A DNA stretch of 35,585 nucleotides from Thermoleophilia bacterium UBA6103 (lineage in GTDB: Bacteria; Actinomycetota; Thermoleophilia; UBA2241), in the NCBI GenBank assembly GCA_002423545.1, contig DIWP01000030.1, positions 805 to 36,389 on the forward strand, given 5' to 3'. Position 1 is the stretch's first letter. Every line of letters starts with the position of its first letter. The notes under the pieces were generated by a model, which was not told the origin of the DNA, searched no databases, and saw only the letters and a program-made list of their open reading frames with translations. Position numbers and translations under genes: made by a program. Below are positions 15,743 through 23,781 of the stretch, in pieces.

Positions 15743-16579
15743 TCATTCCTCCGTCTTGGGCCGGCCGACGGGACCGCCGGCGACCGACTTGGTGAACTCC
15801 CGCGACGACCGCGAGAACGTCAGCAGCGACTCGCGGCCGTGGAACGGATACTTGCGGAAGACGTCCACGACGTCCTCTCCCAGTTCGATCACCGTGTAGC
15901 AGGGCTTCATCATGCCCCGCAGGCGCAGCGAGCACGCCGTGCCGGTGTTCACCACGAAGAAGCGCTCGAGCCGCCAGGCGTACGGCACGTGTTTGTGGCC
16001 GGAGAGGACCAGATCGACGCCACAGCGTTGCAGCACCTCGATCAGATCGCCGGCGTCGTAGACCACGTTGCGCTCCCGCCCGGTGCCGGGCACCGGCAGC
16101 AGGTGATGGTGCAGCATGAAGATGCGGAACTCGGCGGGGTGGGCAAAGCGTTCTTCGAGCCACGGGTAGCGGGCCCGGCCGATGTGACCGTGATCCAGGT
16201 CGGGCTCGGTCGAGTCGACGCCGACCACCGTGAGTCCCTCGCCGTGCCACACCACGCTGCGCTCACCGAAGAGGGCTTCGAAGTGGACGTAACCGACGTT
16301 GCGCGAGTCGTGGTTACCGGGGATGACCAGCAGCTCGGGGCAGTCGAGGCGGTCCAGGTAGCTCTTGGCGAGCAGATACTCCTGGCGGAAGCCCATCTCG
16401 GTGAGATCGCCGGTCACCAGGACCAGATCGGGGCGCAGGTCGTTGATCTCGACGATGGCGCGCTCCATGAGGTTGGGCACGAAATAGGGGGAGCCGGCGT
16501 GCAGGTCCGAGATGTGGACGAGCGTCAGCGGACGCCTGCGAGTCGTCGGACCGGATGTGTGTGACGACGTGGCGGTCAT
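15743..16579 (-). CDS. Calcineurin-like metallophosphoesterase (CpdA-like)
   Basis: A 278-aa dinuclear-metal phosphoesterase. All five metal/active-site blocks are present: SDLH (D25, H27), GD (57-58), GNHD (88-91), HHH (157-159) and GHKH (194-197). This order is that of class III cyclic-nucleotide phosphodiesterases and related enzymes. It is the first gene of the three-gene unit with cDPG synthetase and 2-PGK. Because of that position, I infer it may hydrolyse cyclic DPG or 2,3-DPG and so set the pool size, but a cAMP or other phosphodiester substrate is equally compatible with the motifs. A GGGAGG ribosome site stands 7 nt before the ATG, and a TAGCAT -10-like box lies at 16612-16617. Confidence 0.88.
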   Translation of the reverse strand: MTATSSHTSGPTTRRRPLTLVHISDLHAGSPYFVPNLMERAIVEINDLRPDLVLVTGDLTEMGFRQEYLLAKSYLDRLDCPELLVIPGNHDSRNVGYVHFEALFGERSVVWHGEGLTVVGVDSTEPDLDHGHIGRARYPWLEERFAHPAEFRIFMLHHHLLPVPGTGRERNVVYDAGDLIEVLQRCGVDLVLSGHKHVPYAWRLERFFVVNTGTACSLRLRGMMKPCYTVIELGEDVVDVFRKYPFHGRESLLTFSRSSREFTKSVAGGPVGRPKTEE

Positions 16580-16739
16580 GGGCAGCCTCCCGGTCGCCGT
16601 GCGACGCCTCCATGCTACACGTCAGCGCCGGGCGGCAGGAGTATCGGACCGTGAGGGTGAGGCGTAAAGGTCCGGCGCACGCGACGCGCGGGCGCGAAGC
16701 CGTCGGCCGAGGGCGCGGTCCGGCGCGGAACGCAGCCCT

Positions 16740-18011
16740 TCAGGCGGTGGCGGCGAGGAATCGGTCCATCAGCGCCGGACCGTCGGGGATCAGCAGCCCG
16801 GAGGCGGCGGCGAGTCGCTCCGAGAAGCCGCCGGCGGGCATCGCGAGACGTTCCCGTGCCGACAGAAGGTCCGCCCGGGGGGTCGCATGCGCGAAGGGCA
16901 CCGGCGGATCGGTGTGCGTGCGCACGCGCACCGGCGTGAAGTGGTCGGGGAGCACGAGGACCGCCGGTCGCGGCGTGGCGGCCAGCAGCGGACCGAGGAC
17001 CTCGGCGTCGATCCGCTCGATCGCCGCCACCTTGGCCGCCGCATCGCCCTGATGGCCGGCCTCGTCGGGCGCCTCGACGTGCACGAAGACGAGGTCGTGG
17101 TCGCGCAGCGCGGCGAGCGCGACCCGGCCCTTGCTCGCGTAGTCGGTCTCCAGGTCGCCGGTGGCCCCCGGTGCGTCCAGCACGTCCATGCCGGCGGCGA
17201 CGCCGATGCCGCGCACCAGGTCGACGGCGGCGACCACGGCGCCGCGCAGTCCACGCAGCTCGGTCAGCGCCGGCAGACTGGGTCGGCGTCCTTCTCCCCA
17301 GAGCCAGATGTCGGTGCCCGGCCGCAGACCGGCGACGACCTCGTGCGCGGTCACCATGACGGCGCGCAGGGCGGCGGCCGGCGACTGCGCGCCACCGCGG
17401 AGTCCGGCGGCGATCGGGACCTCGCCGGCATCGTCCGGTGCCGGCTCATCGCGCCCGCCGCCCAAAGACCCGGTCGGGAGCGTCGCGCCGGGCAGGTAGC
17501 CCACGACCGGCTCGTCCAGGATGTCGTGCGGCGGCGTGCAGGGCACCTCGACGCCGCCGCGCCACACCATGAGGTGGCGATAGCCGACGCCGGGGTGGAG
17601 CTCGAACGGGCTGCCGGCGAACCGCTCGGCCAGCGCCGCGATCACCGTACGGGCCTCGTCGCCGGAGATGCCGCCGGCGGTGTGGTCGCGCATCATGCCG
17701 TCGACGATGGTCACGAAGTTGCAGCGGTAGGCGACGTCGTCGGGGCCGAGGGCGACGCCGATGCTGAGCGCCTCGAGCGGCGCCCGCCCTGTGTACACCT
17801 GCCGCGGGTCGTAGCCGAGCACCGCCAGATTGGCCACATCGCTGCCGGCGGGCATGCCGGCGGGGATGGTCCGCACCAGCCCGACGATACCGGCGCCGGC
17901 CAGGGCGTCCATGTGCGGCGTCCGCGCCGCCTCCAGCGGCGAGCGGCCGCCGAGCTCGGACAACGGCTCGTCGGCCATGCCGTCCGGCACCAGGACGACG
18001 CGGGCCGTCAT
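16740..18011 (-). CDS. apgM: ApgM-family phosphotransferase: phosphoglycerate mutase or homoserine kinase
   Basis: A 423-aa alkaline-phosphatase-superfamily protein of the archaeal-type cofactor-independent phosphoglycerate mutase family. Visible motifs are VLVPDGMAD (metal Asp D10), AGSDVANLAVLGYDP (55-69, with the candidate phosphoserine S57), RCNFVT, and the late metal-binding EAPDEAGHQGD. Two functions are possible. It may interconvert 3- and 2-phosphoglycerate, feeding the 2-PGK next door. Or it may belong to the subgroup proposed as an alternative homoserine kinase, because it directly follows hom and no thrB is seen here. The motifs do not decide; the operon position 19 bp after hom favours the second reading somewhat. 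The GAGGG ribosome site is inside a perfect palindrome (18017-18030). Confidence 0.85.
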   Translation of the reverse strand: MTARVVLVPDGMADEPLSELGGRSPLEAARTPHMDALAGAGIVGLVRTIPAGMPAGSDVANLAVLGYDPRQVYTGRAPLEALSIGVALGPDDVAYRCNFVTIVDGMMRDHTAGGISGDEARTVIAALAERFAGSPFELHPGVGYRHLMVWRGGVEVPCTPPHDILDEPVVGYLPGATLPTGSLGGGRDEPAPDDAGEVPIAAGLRGGAQSPAAALRAVMVTAHEVVAGLRPGTDIWLWGEGRRPSLPALTELRGLRGAVVAAVDLVRGIGVAAGMDVLDAPGATGDLETDYASKGRVALAALRDHDLVFVHVEAPDEAGHQGDAAAKVAAIERIDAEVLGPLLAATPRPAVLVLPDHFTPVRVRTHTDPPVPFAHATPRADLLSARERLAMPAGGFSERLAAASGLLIPDGPALMDRFLAATA

Positions 18012-18016
18012 GCGGT

Positions 18017-18030
18017 CCCTCGCGCGAGGG
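18017..18030. repeat. 14-bp perfect palindrome between hom and apgM
   Basis: CCCTCGCGCGAGGG lies exactly between the hom stop (18031) and the apgM start (18011). On the transcript the 3' arm contains the GAGGG ribosome site of apgM, so a hairpin could hide it. Confidence 0.6.
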
Positions 18031-19311
18031 TCACCGCGGCTCTTCGCCCTCGACCCGGATCGTCGTCGGCTCGCCTTGGACGCACTCGAGCGCCGCGATC
18101 CGCTCCAGGCTTGCCGTGACGGCGGCCTCGCGAGCCGGGTGCAGCAGCAGGACCAGCTCGGCGGTGTCGTCGCGCCCCGACTGCCACATGGAGCGCACGC
18201 TCACGCCCTCTTCGCCGAGGATCGGCGTGATCTGGCCGAGGACGCCCGGCTTGTCGGTGACCTGCAGGCGGACGTAGAAGCTGCTCACCATGTCGGCATG
18301 CGGGAAGAACGCGAGGTCCCTGTAGCAGGTGCAGTTGCGGACGAAGCCGCCCGCGGCGGTGGTGACGACGCCGATGATGTCGCCGATGACGGCCGAGGCA
18401 GTGGGAATGCTGCCGGCCCCCGGTCCGTAGAGCATGATCTTGTCGAAATGCCTGCTCTCCAGGAACACCGCGTTGTAGGCCCCGCCGACGCTGGCCAAGG
18501 GGTGGTCCATCGGCACGAAGGCGGGATAGACGCGCACGTTGACGCGCTCATCGATGAGCTTGGCGACGCCGAGCAGCTTGATGACATATCCGTAGGACGT
18601 AGCATGAGCGATGTCGGCGGCCGTGATGCCGGTGATGCCCTCGTACGGTACGTCGGCGAGCGTGGTACGGCTGTGGAACCCGATGGAGCTGAGGATGGCC
18701 ATCTTGGCGGCCGCATCCTTGCCGCTCACGTCTTCGGTGGGATCGGCTTCGGCGAAGCCCAGCTCCTGCGCCTTCTTGAGCACCTCGTCGTAAGGCGCGC
18801 CGGTGTCGCTCATGGCGCTCATCACGTAGTTGGTGGTGCCATTGACGATGCCGAAGATGGTGTCGACCTGTGCCGCCGCCAGGGACTCGCGCAGGGCCTT
18901 GATGACCGGGATGGCGCCGGCGCAGCTGGCCTCGAAGCGCAGGTGGGCGCCGCTCTGCTCGGCGACGTCGAACAGCTCCGCCCCATGCTGGGCGATGAGC
19001 TGCTTGTTGGCGGTCACCACATGCTTGCCCGCCTGCAGGGCGGCGCGCTCGAACTCGAGCGCCGCATCGACCCCGCCGATCAGCTCGACGACGATCTGTA
19101 TCTCTGGATCGGCGAGGATCTCGCCGACGTCGTGGACCACCAGCCCGGCGTCGAGGTCGGGGTGTGAGAAGCCCGGCAGCTCGAGGACCTTCGCCAGGTA
19201 CACCTGCTTGCCGGTGGCCAGGCTGATGTCATCGGCACAGTCGCGCAGCAGCGTACCGACGCCCGAGCCGACCGTGCCGTATCCAAGCAGTCCTACACCG
19301 ACGCGTTCCAC
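18031..19311 (-). CDS. hom: Homoserine dehydrogenase with ACT domain
   Basis: NAD(P)H-dependent reduction of aspartate semialdehyde to homoserine, the branch point to threonine and methionine. The 426-aa protein has a Rossmann motif LLGYGTVGSG (8-17), the catalytic-domain blocks VTANKQLIAQH and GIVNGTTNYVMSAM, and ADPTEDVSGKDAAAKMAIL. A C-terminal ACT domain (about residues 345-420, VTDKPGVLGQITPILGEEGV) indicates feedback control, commonly by threonine. The GTG at 19311 is preceded by AGGAGG with 8-nt spacing; the ribosome site sits at the end of lysA, whose stop is 2 bp upstream. Part of the pfk-lysA-hom-apgM series. Confidence 0.95.
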   Translation of the reverse strand: MERVGVGLLGYGTVGSGVGTLLRDCADDISLATGKQVYLAKVLELPGFSHPDLDAGLVVHDVGEILADPEIQIVVELIGGVDAALEFERAALQAGKHVVTANKQLIAQHGAELFDVAEQSGAHLRFEASCAGAIPVIKALRESLAAAQVDTIFGIVNGTTNYVMSAMSDTGAPYDEVLKKAQELGFAEADPTEDVSGKDAAAKMAILSSIGFHSRTTLADVPYEGITGITAADIAHATSYGYVIKLLGVAKLIDERVNVRVYPAFVPMDHPLASVGGAYNAVFLESRHFDKIMLYGPGAGSIPTASAVIGDIIGVVTTAAGGFVRNCTCYRDLAFFPHADMVSSFYVRLQVTDKPGVLGQITPILGEEGVSVRSMWQSGRDDTAELVLLLHPAREAAVTASLERIAALECVQGEPTTIRVEGEEPR

Positions 19312-19313
19312 GA

Positions 19314-20663
19314 CTAAGCCTCCTGTCCTGTGGAGCCTGTCTCCCCGTGCAGCGGGCGCTGCAGGCGCAGGACGTCGTCCCATGTCTCGCGCTCCACTAT
19401 GACGCGCGGACGGCCGGCGCGGACGAGCACGACAGCCGGCCGCGGCTGACCGTTGTAGTTGTTGGCCAGCGCATACCCGTAGGCGCCCGTCCCGGGGGTC
19501 ACAAGGATATCACCCGGCTCCGGCGCGGCGATGAGGACGTCGCGGACCAGCACATCGCCCGATTCGCAGTGCTTTCCGGCGACGGTGACCTCGTCGGTCG
19601 CCGGCACCTCCGCCTTGCTCGCCAGCATCGCCTCGTAGCGCGAGCCGTACAGCATCGGCCGCAGGTTGTCGCTCATGCCGCCGTCGACCGCCACGTAGGT
19701 GCGCAGTCCCGGGATGCGCTTCACGACGCCGACCCGATAGGCGGTCACGGCGGCCTTACCGACGATGGACCGTCCCGGCTCGACCAGGATGCGCGGCAGC
19801 GGCAGACCGTGACGGCCGGCCTCGTGACCCAGCGTCCCGACCGCCACATCGGCCAGCTCGGCGATGGACGACGGCTCGTCTCGGCTGGTGTACCGGATAC
19901 CGAGCCCGCCGCCCACGTTGAACATCCGGCACTCGAAGCCCAGCGTACGCCGCCAGTCGGCCAGGGCCGCGACCAGGGTCTCGATGCCGCGGCGGTACGC
20001 CGAGAGGTCGAAGATCTGCGAGCCGAGGTGGGCGTGGATGCCGGTGAGCCGCAGAGCCGCGGTGGTCAGCACGCGGCCGACGGCTTCGGCGGCCAAGCCG
20101 TCCGCGAGGCCGAAGCCGAACTTGCTGTCCTGCTGCCCGGTCTGTACGGCGGCGTGCGTGTCCGGCCGCACGCCCGGGGTCACGCGGACCAGCACATCCT
20201 GAGGGCCGTCACCGCGCTCCCGGACGGCCCCCGCCAGCCGCTCGATCTCGTCGAACGAGTCGAGCACGAAGTGACCGATCCCCATCCGCAGCGCCAGACG
20301 CACTTCGTCGGGCGTCTTGTTGTTGCCGTGGAAGTAGATGCGCGCCGCCGGGAAACCGGCCTTCCGGGCGGCGGCCAGCTCGCCGCCGGAGGCCACGTCG
20401 AGGCTGAGTCCCTCCTCCTCCACCAGCTGACAGAGGGCCCGGCAGCTGAAGGCCTTGCTGGCGTACACGACCTCGAAGTCGTGGCAGCGCGCGCCGAAGG
20501 CACTCAGGTACGCCCGGCACTGGCGACGCAGCGTCTCCTCGTCGTAGATGAACAGCGGCGTGCCGAAGACGCGACACAGATCCACCACGTCGCAGCCGCC
20601 GATCTCGAGATGGCCGGTCTCGTTGTGACGAGCGCTGACCGGGTAGATGAGCGTATGCGTCAC
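19314..20663 (-). CDS. lysA: Diaminopimelate decarboxylase
   Basis: PLP enzyme of fold type III (449 aa) that decarboxylates meso-diaminopimelate to lysine. The PLP lysine is in VVYASKAFSC (K70). Further on are the glycine-rich EPGRSIVGKAAVTAYRVG and the subunit-crossing catalytic cysteine block GKHCESGDVL. The start is the GTG giving VTHTLIYPVSA, with GGGGAG 6 nt upstream; a frame-compatible extension beyond 20663 overlaps pfk and is spurious. It follows pfk by about 58 bp and precedes hom by 2 bp. Confidence 0.95.
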   Translation of the reverse strand: MTHTLIYPVSARHNETGHLEIGGCDVVDLCRVFGTPLFIYDEETLRRQCRAYLSAFGARCHDFEVVYASKAFSCRALCQLVEEEGLSLDVASGGELAAARKAGFPAARIYFHGNNKTPDEVRLALRMGIGHFVLDSFDEIERLAGAVRERGDGPQDVLVRVTPGVRPDTHAAVQTGQQDSKFGFGLADGLAAEAVGRVLTTAALRLTGIHAHLGSQIFDLSAYRRGIETLVAALADWRRTLGFECRMFNVGGGLGIRYTSRDEPSSIAELADVAVGTLGHEAGRHGLPLPRILVEPGRSIVGKAAVTAYRVGVVKRIPGLRTYVAVDGGMSDNLRPMLYGSRYEAMLASKAEVPATDEVTVAGKHCESGDVLVRDVLIAAPEPGDILVTPGTGAYGYALANNYNGQPRPAVVLVRAGRPRVIVERETWDDVLRLQRPLHGETGSTGQEA

Positions 20664-20721
20664 GACGACTCCCCGCAGCGTGGCGGAGCAGCGGCGCGCC
20701 GGCCCCGTGTGGGACCCGCCG

Positions 20722-21924
20722 TCAGCTCGCCCCGACCACGAACATCGGCTGCAGCTCGAAGGCGTCGTAGGTCGGCCGGTAGCGCTCGGCGTCGTAGAAG
20801 CGCTCCACGTCGACGACCTTCTTGTACGCGACCACGGTGTCGATCGGCACCGAGTCGTAGCGGCCGTTGCGCAGGGCCACCATGCGGCCGGTGTCGCCAC
20901 GCAGGATGTGGTCGACGGCCAGGTTGCCGAACACGAGCGGCACGATGGAGTCGAGCGAGTCGGGGTCACCGCTGCGCACCAGGTAGCCGAGGTTCATGGC
21001 GATCATGTCGACCTTGCGGCCGTCGTTGTACTTGGGCGAGAGCTGCTTGATCAGGGCGCTGACCTGCTGGCCGATGCCACCGAGCTTGGCGTGGCCGAAC
21101 ATGTCCTTCTCGCCACCCAGGATGCTCATCTCGCCGCCGGCCAGCGTGGCGCCCTCGCTCACGAGCACCGTGGCCGAGCGCTGCGGGTTGTTGGCGCGGT
21201 CCTCGAGGATGATCTCGGTGACCTTCTCGATGTCTGCCGGGCTCTCGGGGATCAGGCAGCGGTGGGCGGCGCCGGCCAGCGTCGGCAGCAGGGACGTGTA
21301 GCCGGCGTAGCGGCCGAACACCTCGACGACCATCACCCGCTCGTGACTCTGTGCCGACGTCCGCATCTGGTTGGCCAGGTTGATGGTGCGGCTCACGCAG
21401 GTCGAGAAGCCGATGCAGTAGTCGGTGCCCGGCACGTCGTTGTCCATGGTCTTGGGCACCGCCACCACCGGCACGCCGTTGCGCTCCAGCTCGACGCCGT
21501 AGCTCAGCGTGTCGTCGCCGCCGATGGGCACCAGATAGTCGACGTCCAGGAACTCGAGGTTGGCGATGACCTCGGAGGTGAGGTCGTTGACCTCGCCCGA
21601 GTAGCGGTTCTTCATGATGTCCGGCACGTCCTTGCCCGGCACCGCGCTCGGCCGCGTGCGCGACGAGTGCAGGAACGTGCCACCGGTGCGGGCAAAGCTC
21701 TCGACCAGGTCCTTGGTCAGCGGCATGACCGCGTGACTGTTGTCGGCCTCCTGGTCGCGCTTGACCTCGATGAGGCCGGCCCAGCCGCGACGGATGCCCA
21801 CCACATCGAAGCCCTCGCGGATGGCGCGGTAGGTGATGGCGCGGATGGCCGGGTTGAGGCCCGGTACGTCACCGCCACCGGTGAGGATCGCAATCCGCCC
21901 CTTTGGTCCCTTCTGCGCACGCAT
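20722..21924 (-). CDS. pfkA: 6-phosphofructokinase, PPi-dependent type predicted
   Basis: PfkA-family enzyme (400 aa) converting fructose 6-phosphate to the 1,6-bisphosphate. Donor specificity can be read from two positions: GGDD at 135-138 (Asp138 where ATP enzymes have Gly in GGDG) and PKTMDND at 157-163 (Lys158 where ATP enzymes have Gly in PGTIDND). Asp plus Lys is the pyrophosphate-dependent signature, so the reaction should be reversible. Substrate blocks IGFSTCVSRT, EVFGRYAGYTS and KLGGIGQQV are intact. The ATG at 21924 is chosen for GGAGGG 9 nt upstream. The length exceeds short ATP-PFKs (about 320 aa), as in the long PPi group of actinobacteria. Confidence 0.93.
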   Translation of the reverse strand: MRAQKGPKGRIAILTGGGDVPGLNPAIRAITYRAIREGFDVVGIRRGWAGLIEVKRDQEADNSHAVMPLTKDLVESFARTGGTFLHSSRTRPSAVPGKDVPDIMKNRYSGEVNDLTSEVIANLEFLDVDYLVPIGGDDTLSYGVELERNGVPVVAVPKTMDNDVPGTDYCIGFSTCVSRTINLANQMRTSAQSHERVMVVEVFGRYAGYTSLLPTLAGAAHRCLIPESPADIEKVTEIILEDRANNPQRSATVLVSEGATLAGGEMSILGGEKDMFGHAKLGGIGQQVSALIKQLSPKYNDGRKVDMIAMNLGYLVRSGDPDSLDSIVPLVFGNLAVDHILRGDTGRMVALRNGRYDSVPIDTVVAYKKVVDVERFYDAERYRPTYDAFELQPMFVVGAS

Positions 21925-22140
21925 CGTCTGATCCCTCCCCATCTGCCGCGGCCGCCTGTGAGGCCACGGGTCGCCGTACACTGCATGACCCCTATCTTAG
22001 GACCACCCCACCGGGTCTGCACGCACATCTCGTCGAGGACGTCGGCGAGACCCTCCGGACCGCCGCCGCAGGCCCGCCGGGAGCGACGTGGCCGCCGCAG
22101 GCCCGCGCCACACGGACCCCCCGGCGGCCGCCCGGGCGGT

Positions 22141-22680
22141 TCAGTATTCGATGCCGGGACGCGCCCGCACGCCGGCATCGAAGTAGTGCTTGAGCGGCCG
22201 CATCTCTGTGACCAGGTCGGCCGCCGCGATCGCCTCCGGCGGCGCCCCGCGACCGGTCATGATCAGCTCGGTGTGGGCCGGCTTGTCGCGCATGAGCGCC
22301 AGCACATCGTCGAGCGGCAGCAGTCCGAACCACAGCGCCGTCCAGATCTCGTCGAGCACCACCACGTCGTAGACGCCGCTCATGACGATCTCGTGTGCCC
22401 GCTCGAGGCCGGCCACGGCCGCGGCCCGGTGCTCGTCGGTGATCTTGTCCTTGTGTACCCAGCGACCGATGCCGGTCTGCACCACCTCGATGCCGAGACG
22501 CCGCAGGGCCACGATCTCGCCCCATTCGGGATCGAGCTTCATGAACTGCAGCACCGCGGCCGTATGGTCGTGGCCCCAGGCCCGCAGCACCAGACCGAGA
22601 GCGGCCGTGGTCTTGCCCTTGCCGTCGCCGGTGTAGATCTGGACGTATCCGCGACGATCGGCCGCCCGCGTCTCGCTCAT
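22141..22680 (-). CDS. cobO: Corrinoid adenosyltransferase, CobO type
   Basis: ATP:cob(I)alamin / cob(I)yrinic acid a,c-diamide adenosyltransferase (179 aa), attaching the adenosyl group during cobamide synthesis or salvage. It has the P-loop GDGKGKTTA near residue 18, then LQFMK, VLDEIWTAL (Walker B-like) and TGRGAPPEAIAAADLVTEM, all typical of CobO/BtuR. The ATG at 22680 follows GGGAGAGGCG; the longer in-frame start is 27 nt upstream. It lies 29 bp after a 3-hydroxyacyl-CoA dehydrogenase on the same strand. No other cobamide-synthesis genes are nearby, so salvage or maintenance of corrinoid enzymes is as likely as de novo synthesis. Confidence 0.94.
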   Translation of the reverse strand: MSETRAADRRGYVQIYTGDGKGKTTAALGLVLRAWGHDHTAAVLQFMKLDPEWGEIVALRRLGIEVVQTGIGRWVHKDKITDEHRAAAVAGLERAHEIVMSGVYDVVVLDEIWTALWFGLLPLDDVLALMRDKPAHTELIMTGRGAPPEAIAAADLVTEMRPLKHYFDAGVRARPGIEY

Positions 22681-22709
22681 CGCCTCTCCCTCACCGTGCA
22701 CGACCACGC

Positions 22710-23561
22710 TCAGCCGTACGAGTAGAAACCGGCGCCGGACTTGCGACCCAGCCGGCCCGCCGATACGTAGCGCCGCAGCAACGGACAGGGACGGTACTTG
22801 GGATCGCCGAGATCACGGTGCAGCACCTCCAGCACGGCCAGCGTGGTGTCCAGGCCGACGAGGTCGGCCAGCGCCAGCGGTCCCATGGGATGGTTGGCGC
22901 CGGCCTTCATGGCGGCGTCGATGTCGTCGGCGCCGGCCACGCCCTCCTGCAGCACGTAGATCGCTTCGTTGATCATCGGGAAGAGGATGCGGTTGACGAC
23001 GAACCCGGGCGAGTCGTTGGCCATGACCGGCACCTTGCCGAGGCTCTCGACGAAGGCCCGCGCGGCAGCGGCCGTCTCCGGCGCCGTCTCGAGACCGCTG
23101 ACGACCTCGACCAGGGCCATCGCCGGCACCGGGTTGAAGAAGTGGATGCCGACAAAGCGCTCCGGGCAGCCGGCGGTGGCGGCCAGCTGGGTGATGCTCA
23201 GGCTGCTGGTGTTGCTGGCGATGATGGTCTCGGCGCCGAGCGCCGCCGTCGCTTTGCCGAAGACGTCGCGCTTGACGTCGAGCGACTCGGGCGCCGCCTC
23301 GATGAACAGGTCGGCGTCCTTGCCGGCCTCGAACGTCAGAGCGGTCGTGATTCGGGCCAGCGCGGCGTCGCGGTCCTCGATCGCCAGCCGCCCCTTGTCG
23401 ACGGCTCGTGCCAGGTTCTTCTCGATGCTCGCCAGACCCCTGTCGATGAACTCCTGCGCGATGTCTGTCATCACGACCCGATAGCCCGCCTGCGCGCTCA
23501 CCTGGGCGATGCCGTTGCCCATCTGGCCGGCGCCGGCCACCAGCACTGTACGGATCTCCAT
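22710..23561 (-). CDS. hbd: 3-hydroxybutyryl-CoA dehydrogenase
   Basis: NAD(P)-dependent 3-hydroxyacyl-CoA dehydrogenase (283 aa) acting in butyrate-type fermentation or fatty-acid and PHB metabolism. The Rossmann motif is VLVAGAGQMGNGIAQVSA (6-23). The catalytic histidine lies in GIHFFNPVPAMALVEVV, and the C-terminal dimer domain has GFVVNRILFPMINEA and NHPMGPLALADLVGLD. The ATG at 23561 has GGAGG 5 nt upstream; in-frame sequence beyond it is intergenic. The single-domain length indicates the short Hbd form, not the FadB fusion. The acyl-CoA chain length cannot be read from the sequence. Confidence 0.94.
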   Translation of the reverse strand: MEIRTVLVAGAGQMGNGIAQVSAQAGYRVVMTDIAQEFIDRGLASIEKNLARAVDKGRLAIEDRDAALARITTALTFEAGKDADLFIEAAPESLDVKRDVFGKATAALGAETIIASNTSSLSITQLAATAGCPERFVGIHFFNPVPAMALVEVVSGLETAPETAAAARAFVESLGKVPVMANDSPGFVVNRILFPMINEAIYVLQEGVAGADDIDAAMKAGANHPMGPLALADLVGLDTTLAVLEVLHRDLGDPKYRPCPLLRRYVSAGRLGRKSGAGFYSYG

Positions 23562-23731
23562 GGGGACCTCCCTGCGCGCAGGCGCGGTCAGAAACAGGCA
23601 GGGCACGACGATCGGGCCCGGACACACGGCACGGCAGCACGTCGCCAGACCGACCCGACGCGGTGCGCACCGCCGGGCACTCGGAGTGCCCAATGCTACA
23701 ACACGCGTGCACAAGCATCGGCCAGCGGCTC

Positions 23732-23740
23732 TGCTACCAT
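23732..23740 (+). promoter_or_regulatory. Candidate extended -10 of the DUF1638 gene
   Basis: TGCTACCAT, an extended -10 form (TGnTAnnAT), lies about 40 bp before the GTG start. No clear -35 accompanies it. The divergent hbd has a TAGCAT box at 23693-23698 on the other strand. Confidence 0.3.
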
Positions 23741-23781
23741 GGATAGCCACCATCGCCACGCAGAAAGGACGGGGTGCTACC

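Noticed and set aside
19347..22725. Plus-strand open frames of 567 and 692 codons opposite lysA, pfk and cobO
   Set aside because: They lie antisense to well-identified enzymes, have shadow-type composition, and overlap each other.
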